Source: Nissolia schottii
Lineage: Eukaryota; Streptophyta; Magnoliopsida; Fabales; Fabaceae
Direction: 5' to 3'
DNA length: 64,000 bases
Assembly (NCBI GenBank): GCA_003254905.1
Contig: QANU01003176.1
Coordinates: 62,001-126,000 of the forward strand
Positions 56,829 through 64,000 of this stretch are shown here, in pieces. The translations under genes were made by a program, and so were the position numbers. The notes under the pieces were generated by a model. That model saw only the letters and a list, made by a program, of their open reading frames with translations, made no database searches and was not told where the DNA came from. Each line of letters starts with the position of its first letter. Within the stretch, counting starts at the first letter, position 1.

Positions 56829-58380
56829 GATGAGGCAAGAAATTAGAAAGTTCTTGTCATGAACGATTTTTCTACAATTGGCGACAAATAGAAGAGTTTA
56901 GGTTTATTCGACATAGTGAGTCTATGATTCCTAATTAACCGGCCAGAATTTTTTTCTTCTACACACAAAATCCAACAATATTGTTACTATCATGTAGAGA
57001 CGAATTAATGTGTTGCTTAGTGCTTAGTGCGTGATTATGTATGATTTTGGGCCTTAATAGCTACGACAATTTTATTACATGCAAACAAGTTTGGATTCAT
57101 GTGAAACGTAAAACAATAACAAGGTAACAAATCAAAGTAGGATATGAGTAGAGGATTCGTTGTTACTTCCATTCTAACTTAAATTGTTATGTCTTATGTA
57201 AATACAATGAATTTATATATTATTATAATATATATATTTATTTAAAGATAAATTTATTTATTTTAATATAAATATTAATAAAATGCTTATAATATATTTA
57301 TTCAAAGAGACTGGTTTATCAGGCTTTAGGTTAAGTCAGACATCTAAAACAAGTTAGGTCAAAAAAAAAATAATGTGTTTGACATATAATAAGTTAGAAT
57401 AGACTAAAAATTTATGAAACATGTATGACTTATTTAATGTGTAACTTGGCATGATGTGTTTCCACCCTAGATATGAGAGATCACATAGTTTGATGTACCC
57501 CTTGTCTATTGGAGAAGATATAGTATGAGACAATATATGCGGAGAAAGCCAAATTAAATGTTTTTTTAATTAACTTTTTTGATTAACCAAGCCAAATTAA
57601 ATGTGAACTAATTGAATAGAAAATCGTATATATGTTGAAGAAGTATCTCCGGAATATTTTTAGCAACCATTGTAATTGAGAAAGGAATATGCTTCTTATA
57701 TCTTAGGTTGTATAATCAAACATAGGTTTCATACTTATTATGTTAAGTGTGATGTGAATTTCCAATTGGGAGTTTCGGCTCACGTCCAATACATTTTGAG
57801 TTAGAATGTTAATCCTAATAGTGTGCGAAATATTTGTTGTTATTAAGAGTTTTAAGACCACATAATTCCCTAGAGACAAAATATTTACATTATTAAATTC
57901 ATAAAAAAAGTAAACTCTTAAATTTAAAGCATTTGTAGGAGAGGAATTCGGTGTGATTCCTAAAAAATAAGATAGTTGAAAGGGTTAGTCTCCTTTCATA
58001 ATAATAGGATGAGTGGATAGCATGATGGTACAAAGTCGTTGATTCTATCTTTACTAAAAAAACCTTTTGATATGATTCATGACTTATACTACTAGGAAAA
58101 TAAACAACTATGTTATTCGTATTCATTTGATATGGGCACCATACACATCAACTCACAAATTTATTCATCATTCAATGAAATTCTAATCAGCCTACACTCA
58201 TTGAGATCTCATCTAGTAGTGAATGAATTATGAGTCGGGACAATATCTTATACTACATGAGTACAAATACATTTTCTCTTGGAAAAAAAAAAAGAACACA
58301 CTTCCAAAATTGAGCAAGGGAATTCCTTTCTACATTTATTTTGTGGCTGCAATGTGAAAGGAATTGGGCTGTTTTTGGTC
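56829..58380. other. Intergenic left of the LTR
   Basis: AT-rich sequence with no gene recognised. Open frames are short and without domains. The stretch just before 58381 contains AAAGGAATTGGGCT, which recurs to the right of the LTR. Confidence 0.5.
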
Positions 58381-59306
58381 TGTTAGAATTCAGGGAAAGT
58401 AGTGTGGCAACCATGGAAAAGCAGCAACCATGATGAAACAAAGACTGGAGGAACCAGAAAGCCAGAAAGGGAAACAGAGAAATATGCAGAGGGGGAAGGT
58501 GATAGAAATTGAACTTTCATTCAACCATTCAATGGTTCAATCGGTGAACTAATCCTGTATATATATTGTTGGGTTTGGCTCCCTTCCTATGTGGAGAAAG
58601 GCCCAATATTTCCAAACCCACTATTCTCAATGGAGAGGGGTCAGTTGTTAGGGTTAAGAGAGGCGGCTGAGAAAACAAGAGAGAAGATAGAAAGGAGGAG
58701 AAGAGAAGAGAAAAACGTTTTTCCCGTTTTTTGTCTGCACAGAAATTTTCGATCGGCCGCCACCGCTTCGTTCACCGTTGGATCGGGCTGAAATTTTTAC
58801 AGCAGGTTCGGAACTTGTGATACTTCAATCTGGACGGTCGGATTGTCGAGAAGTTGTCTGAAAAGTGAGAAATTGGCTGCGCACAGTAACAGCGAGGTTG
58901 GGGTTTTCTGATTTCTTTTATTCTCTATTTCATCATTTTTGCCTTGTTCTATTGACTGATTATAGAGCACGATTTGTGCTGTGATTGAGACTCTTGTACC
59001 CTTATTTTGATCATAGTGGAGCTTGATTGACTGGCTTGTGCCCGTGGTTTTTACTTCTCACATTGAGAAGGTTTTCCACGTTAAAATTCCCGTGTCCCTT
59101 TTGTGTGTTATTGTTATTGNTTGTTATTGCTCCTCATAGATTCTTGTAAGTTGGAGAAATTATTATCCGCTGCATATAGCTCTGATTGAGTTGTCGATTT
59201 ATTGTGTTGAATTTCCTATTATATATGTGTGCATAAGATACATATGTTAGTTATTCTTTGTAACTAACTTCAGCTGATAACTAATTTCCTTAACTAACTT
59301 CTAACA
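58381..59306. mobile_element. Probable solo LTR of a retrotransposon (Ty1/copia-like)
   Basis: A 926-bp segment starts TGTTAGAATT and ends TTCTAACA, giving the TG...CA ends and an 8-bp perfect terminal inverted repeat TGTTAGAA/TTCTAACA of plant LTRs. TATATATAT near 58557 could be its promoter. The region 58740-58900, with CCGTTGGATCGGGCTGAAAT and TCTGGACGGTCGGATTGTCG, resembles sequences I associate with legume copia LTRs. No gag-pol frame or second LTR is in view, so it is a solo LTR or part of an element. No 5-bp target duplication was found (GGTCT-side versus AAACT). One N at 59120. Confidence 0.6.
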
Positions 59307-61408
59307 AAACTAACTTGCTGTGCAAGTAAACTTATTATCCTCTGTCCAATGGTGATATGGTCAAAGGAATTGGGCTTTATAATTGCCAAGACTCTTATTA
59401 TAACATTAGCCCAACTATGGTCATGAGTTCATTAGTGGGTTGAGCCCCTCATTTTGATCCCACTTTTGGTAGAAAATGATTTTCTTTTCGGTACCGAACC
59501 GAAGTGTGGGTGTGGCGAAAATTGGATTGTGCGGAAGATGGATCGTTGTAGCAAGCAACGTGCCTCCCACAATCACGAAACAAAGTGACGGGCTGTGTCA
59601 CAGCCATGGGAGAAGCGCGGACGAGAAAGGGATACATCACACATGTCCCATTTTCAGATCTGTATAAACAAAAGATCTCCATTTGACAGGGTAATGGATA
59701 GTAAGACTATTTTCGGAATTACTCAAAGGCCTTTCATGCCTTTTTACATTTTGTAATATAATAAAATAAATGCCTAACACCTACAGTTGGCCCTATGCAA
59801 AGGGTGCACACTAAAACTACCCCAATTACTGGACCATACTTTTTTTTAGTATAGTATTTTGCTGTTTCAGAGAGAAATCATGGCAAAGTTTGGAACCTTT
59901 TGTGTCAAAACAAAGAAAGCAAAAAGGGGTCATCAAGTCAAATTAGTGGCACAGCCCATTTGGATCCCAGTTATTGCTCAACATTAAAAGTCAAAATAGA
60001 ATTCTCGTATTTACTACACTTGGCGTGAACTCCAACATTAAAGTCTCCTACCTTACATATACACAGGGCACATAACAACCGAGATTAGCAGGCAGCAACC
60101 TTACAAGCTAAACGACAAAACACTATACATATATATATATATATATTATATTTCTTTTTTTATACTCTAATTTTTATAAGAATATCAATACTTCTTTATA
60201 TTTTAACGATTATTATATATAAACAAATTATTCTTTTTGTCCAATTTTTTTTGTTGTTTAAAAAGTGTGCTACATCAATAATGACTAATTTTTTTTTTTA
60301 AATTTTAAGATTACTTTTGATGTTACTTTAGACTTTTCAATATATTATTGCTTGAATATTTTTAACAATACAATTTACATCTAAATATATATAATCAATA
60401 TCATATCTAAAACTCAAAAATGACTTTTAATGTTAAATGGATAAAATAAAGGGCTGTCACCCGCCATTCATCGCACGGCAGCAAAGCTTGGACACACAAA
60501 ACACATTTAAAGAAAAGACAGATTATCCAATGAATTTAAGACTATTTTTATCCACAGACACACATTTTTTCAATCCAATTTTGTCACATTAATAATTGTA
60601 CTTACAAAAAATTATCTCTCTTAAAAATTTAAATAAAATAATTAAAATAAATTTTAAAAAATAAAAATAGAAGATAATTTGTCCTGCCGACGTTCCCCTT
60701 ACGTACCAACTACTCTCCTGGCCGAATTCTTTTTATACAATATACTATACATGTATATCTGTATATATATAGTGAGTTTCATTATTACTATCTTTAAAAT
60801 ATAAATGAATCTAGTTTTTTTTTTTCATGATGAACTCTTCTATTCTTATGTTTGGTCGAAAGATGATAAATATATTCTTAAATATCTTACATTTTTGAGA
60901 TAAAAGAAACATGACTCATTTTAATTCCACCCCTCTCATAGGAAGGAAACGTTATCTGAATTAGTAAAATGACAGAATTATCCTAGTTTATATTTTATTT
61001 TACAACATTATCTCATGCCTCAGTTGTCTCAAAATTATTCAAGAGTATAGTATAACATAAAATTACTACTTTGTCATTCTTAAATATTTTTAATTTATTT
61101 TTTTTCAAAAAAATTATTTTCTAACAAATATTTTTCTTTCAAAATATTCCATGACATAAAATTTATTTTGTGTACTAAACGCCCTAAAATTTTATACCTA
61201 AAAAATATTATTTCTAGAAACATGATACTTTGCACTAATATTTCAAGGCATAGATCTAAATCATTAATTATATATCCACATGTTCCTTTTATATATATAT
61301 ATATATATATAGACACTTTTTTTCATTCTTACAAAAGCGTCACGCGATTTGCCATACTTTCATTTGTGGCTTTCCCTTCTTCCTCCTCCTCTTCTTCTTC
61401 TTCTATTA
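59307..61408. other. Intergenic right of the LTR, promoter side of phosphatase-like gene
   Basis: Contains a GC-richer patch at 59480-59680 with a 7-bp-arm palindrome GGCTGTGTCACAGCC near 59592, AT microsatellites at 60127-60150 and 61291-61311, and a CTT/TCC-rich leader at 61376-61404 just before the next ATG. I see no gene. Confidence 0.5.
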
Positions 61409-62182
61409 ATGGACTCTAATTGGGTTCTCAAATTATATGCATCCATATTATTAATCTCACTCATTTTCTCCCTCTCTTCTTCTTCACCTCTTTTGGAGCA
61501 TGTGATTACCAACACTACTTCTCTACACCGCAATTTCACTGCCCTCTCTGATTTCAGAACCATTAACAGAAGAGTGTTGGCTGATTGTTCTTTTTCTAGC
61601 CCTTACCTCAAGCTCAATGTCACCACCGATTCTAAATCCTTGTCGGACGAGGAGTTCGTCACCGTCACCGTCACCGGCGTTTTGAATCCTTCCGACAACG
61701 ATTGGGTGGCCATGATCTCCCCTTCCAATTCTAAGTAAGAATTTAATGAAATGATGCACACTTATGTGTTTGGTTGTTACGTATCAATGTCTATCTAAAA
61801 GTGTTCTACACATATATCTAATTATATGTTACAAAGTCACTAGAATTGACCTTATTAAGCACTTTATCTGTCTTATTTTACATGTTTGATACATCTTTAA
61901 GTCTTTGATTTTAAAATATATCAATGGAAACAACCATTACAGTGTAACACTTTGGTTTTGATGGGTGATTGTTATTTTTCACTTTTATTTATGCTAATGC
62001 TATGATGCGTTGTACTGTAAAGTTGAACTTTATTGGTAATAAGTCATGTTCATATTCCAATAACAACTGAAGTTTGGGTTTGCTTTGTTTGCAGTGTGAA
62101 AACGTGTCTTCTCAATGAGTACTACTATCTACAAACTGGTGATACTGCCAAACTTCCTCTGCTTTGCCATTACCCTGTCAAG
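61409..62182 (+). CDS. Purple acid phosphatase-like protein, first two exons (partial)
   Basis: The gene continues beyond the window. The ATG at 61409 opens exon 1 (61409-61734), which joins exon 2 (62095-62182) with a correct GT-AG intron. Together they encode 138 residues, ending LPLLCHYPVK before a GTATGT donor. A signal peptide is likely (hydrophobic 7-24), and NTT, NFT and NVT are possible N-glycosylation sites. The segment VTVTGVLNPSDNDWVAMISP followed by a short Cys-containing stretch resembles the N-terminal beta-sandwich of long plant purple acid phosphatases, with the DWI/VG-SP motif here as DWVAMISP. The metallophosphatase domain would lie downstream, so activity cannot be judged. 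A frame extending upstream starts with a non-ATG codon and is rejected. Family assignment is by partial resemblance only. Confidence 0.62.
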
Positions 62183-62501
62183 GTATGTTTCATGCACATG
62201 CTTGTTTTCAATAGTTTTTTTCGTCTTTCCTTTGAACTAATTTAATTAATGTTGCGGCTCGAAGTTTGGTACAATGTTTCATTTTCTTAATTAATTTCTT
62301 CCTAGGACATTTGAGCGATATTGTTTATGCAATGTTAAAATTCTACTCTTTTAGTAAAACTTTTGGAACAATGTCAACTAACAGCTGGAAAATAATAATA
62401 AATGGACCAACGTGATAGCATGCCTCATAAATGCCGTATCTGTTATCTTCTATTGGTTACATGGTGCAAAAGTTGCTTCAATCCACTCCATTTAATACTG
62501 A

Positions 62502-62503
<2 letters not shown>

Positions 62504-62543
<40 letters not shown>
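62504..62543. repeat. (GA)n microsatellite with adjoining G run
   Basis: About 16 GA repeats followed by nine G residues. It is prone to slippage and to sequencing error. Confidence 0.9.
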
Positions 62544-63687
62544 AGGGTAGCTAAGTAATGAGATGTGTTGAGTATAAGACCCGACCCAACTCGACATTCA
62601 TCGGGTCGGTTTACATAGTAAAAATAATTATGCGATAAAAAAATAATAATGAGTAAGTCAGATTGACGAGCCGAGTTGATTTTAAAAATTGACCATCTAA
62701 AAATAGACTACACTAATACTCGAGTTAATCGAGTTTTACTCGATGACTTGAGTACTCAACTCAACTCAATCCAAAAGTTTTTAAGTTGATTTCGGTCAAC
62801 TTGACCTAGTATATATCCTTAGACTATTAAGAATACTTTCTTTTCTTGACGATGTGAAAATACGTTAGATATTGTTTCTCGATATGGCCATTAAAATGAA
62901 GGTTCAAATCTAAGTTATGGGGCAATACAAACAAATACAAGGCAACACAATCAATCCTTCGAGACAAGACTATCCTCACTGGTCATGCCTCATTAAAACA
63001 TTTTATTAGTTTGTCAATTTATTGATTAGTTGACATTATAATACTAAATCAACTACAAAGTTGACACAAACTTACTTGAATCATAAACTAGTTATAAAAA
63101 ATTTAATAATAAAAGAAAACAAACTATATAACGCTGGAATCATAAACTAGTAGATTATAAAAAAAAAGAGTCAATAATCCCTAGTTTTTTTTTTTGTTTT
63201 CTTTTCAAATATAGTGCTAGTAAATTAATTGGCATCAATTGCTCATGTTGTTGCTACCGTATAGGAAAAGTAATCATACAGGAAAGCTGTCATTTCTTTA
63301 TTTCTCTTAAATTTTAGTTAGGTTGGCTTGCCCACACTCATAAGCATCCAAACTGCATGCATCATGCATGTTCATATATAGTACATGTTTGCTTTTAATT
63401 TGTCAATCTTGACCCTCCACTAATTCAATTATGTACATGTCCCTCTTTAATTATATGAAACGTGCAACCCATTTCCATGTGCACTATTAGCTGTTCAAGA
63501 CTTCTTTTTTTTGAGTGTTATTGCTATTGCTTTTCCATCATCTATGTGTACATAACTTGGACGCCTTTTTCTTAAGTTTCAACTCAATCCACAAAACTAT
63601 ATAGCTAGCATGCAATTTTTGCTTAATTTGCCTCAATTCCCTTTCATATTGTACTTAATGTATTCATGCTCACCGTCAATCATATTA

Positions 63688-63842
63688 GGAACACGACAAA
63701 GAAGCAAAAATCATGAGAATAAAAAATTCTTATATTTTCTATACTTTGATAAAATTAAAATAGAAAAAACAAAAGTTTTTTGTCTAAAATTATATAAAAT
63801 TGGACACAACCCTTTATTATTTCTCTAAAACCAAACACAACT
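63688..63842. mobile_element. MITE-like copy, TTTGGTATCAGAGAC family (diverged)
   Basis: Starts ATTAGGAACACGACAAAG and ends ATTTCTCTAAAACCAAACACAAC, so the ends are partial inverted matches to the family consensus. AT-rich and non-coding. It is the weakest member of the set. Confidence 0.38.
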
Positions 63843-64000
63843 TAGGTGTACTTGCGTGAATACACCATTAATTTTTAGACTCATGATCATTGAATGTATA
63901 CATATAATTTGACCTCCTCCGTTCTATTTGGATTTAGCTACTTTGATATCCGATTCAGCCTTGCCTTGTTTCCATTCATACATTCACACACATATATGTA

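Larger units (their letters stand above)
62183..64000. other. Intron 2 or downstream sequence of the phosphatase-like gene
   Basis: No further exon of the phosphatase-like gene is recognisable, so intron 2 probably exceeds 1.8 kb. The stretch holds a (GA)n run with an adjoining G run (62504-62543), a segment with ACCCGACCCAACTCGACATT-type sequence at 62578-62830 that resembles degraded hAT-type repeats, and a TTTGGTATCAGAGAC-type copy at about 63688-63842. Confidence 0.5.

Noticed and set aside
59449..59682. 77-codon minus-strand frame in a GC-richer patch
   Set aside because: No recognisable motif, no TATA box or codon pattern, and an overlapping plus-strand frame of similar length.
62578..62830. 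Possible hAT fragment with CCCGACCCAACTCGAC text
   Set aside because: The composition resembles such elements, but I could not find paired ends or a target duplication.

Overview
The window is nuclear DNA from a flowering plant, a eudicot and most likely a legume. The evidence is GT-AG spliced genes of plant-only families, AT-rich introns and intergenic DNA, many short inverted-repeat transposons, and protein sequences close to Arabidopsis counterparts. The genus cannot be fixed from sequence alone; the style of the repeats made me think of Arachis, but that is only an impression. A run of 492 Ns (32493-32984) and single Ns at 25733 and 59120 show it is a draft assembly. There are no bacterial, viral or organellar genes, no CRISPR array, and no convincing tRNA or rRNA gene.

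Layout, left to right. A mitochondrial small heat shock protein (minus, 1584-2319) is divergent from COG7, a Golgi tethering subunit (plus, 2849-8239). A LUC7-type U1 snRNP splicing factor follows (minus, 11248-14275). A transposon-like element carrying a 121-bp satellite array lies at about 14987-16309. Next come PEX11B, a peroxisome proliferation factor (plus, 17064-17762), and a PLAC8/cell-number-regulator protein (plus, 19641-21958). After these lie a nested pair of hAT-type elements (22599-24322), a small unrecognised gene (plus, 25239-25496), a GH5 endo-beta-mannanase (minus, 28668-32116), the gap, NOA1, a plastid circularly permuted GTPase (plus, 36141-40593), the aquaporin TIP5;1 (plus, 41484-43137), a dirigent protein (minus, 44111-44656), a GH28 polygalacturonase (minus, 46648-49876), an SCL3-like GRAS regulator (minus, 52866-56658), a probable solo LTR (58381-59306), and the first two exons of a purple-acid-phosphatase-like gene that runs off the right edge (plus, from 61409).

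The genes do not form one pathway; this is an ordinary gene-rich euchromatic segment. What stands out is synteny. From memory, HSP23.5, COG7, LUC7 and PLAC8 are near neighbours at Arabidopsis At5g51400-51440, and PEX11B, TIP5;1 and NOA1 are consecutive at At3g47430-47450. Here the two sets are interleaved, which suggests an ancestral block later split by duplication and gene loss in the Arabidopsis lineage. Two wall-polysaccharide hydrolases (mannanase, polygalacturonase) and a dirigent protein lie in the right half, but nothing shows they act together.

The non-genic DNA holds many small inverted-repeat elements, several with target-site duplications that can be read directly. These include nested hAT-like elements, a PIF/Harbinger-like element, a hAT MITE in a GRAS intron, a long-arm hairpin element in the other GRAS intron, and a dispersed family with ends resembling TTTGGTATCAGGGACA. 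I found no clear novel multi-gene system. The most unusual structures are the satellite inside the terminal-inverted-repeat element, its single-unit relative beside the gap, and the near-perfect-length hairpin in the GRAS intron.
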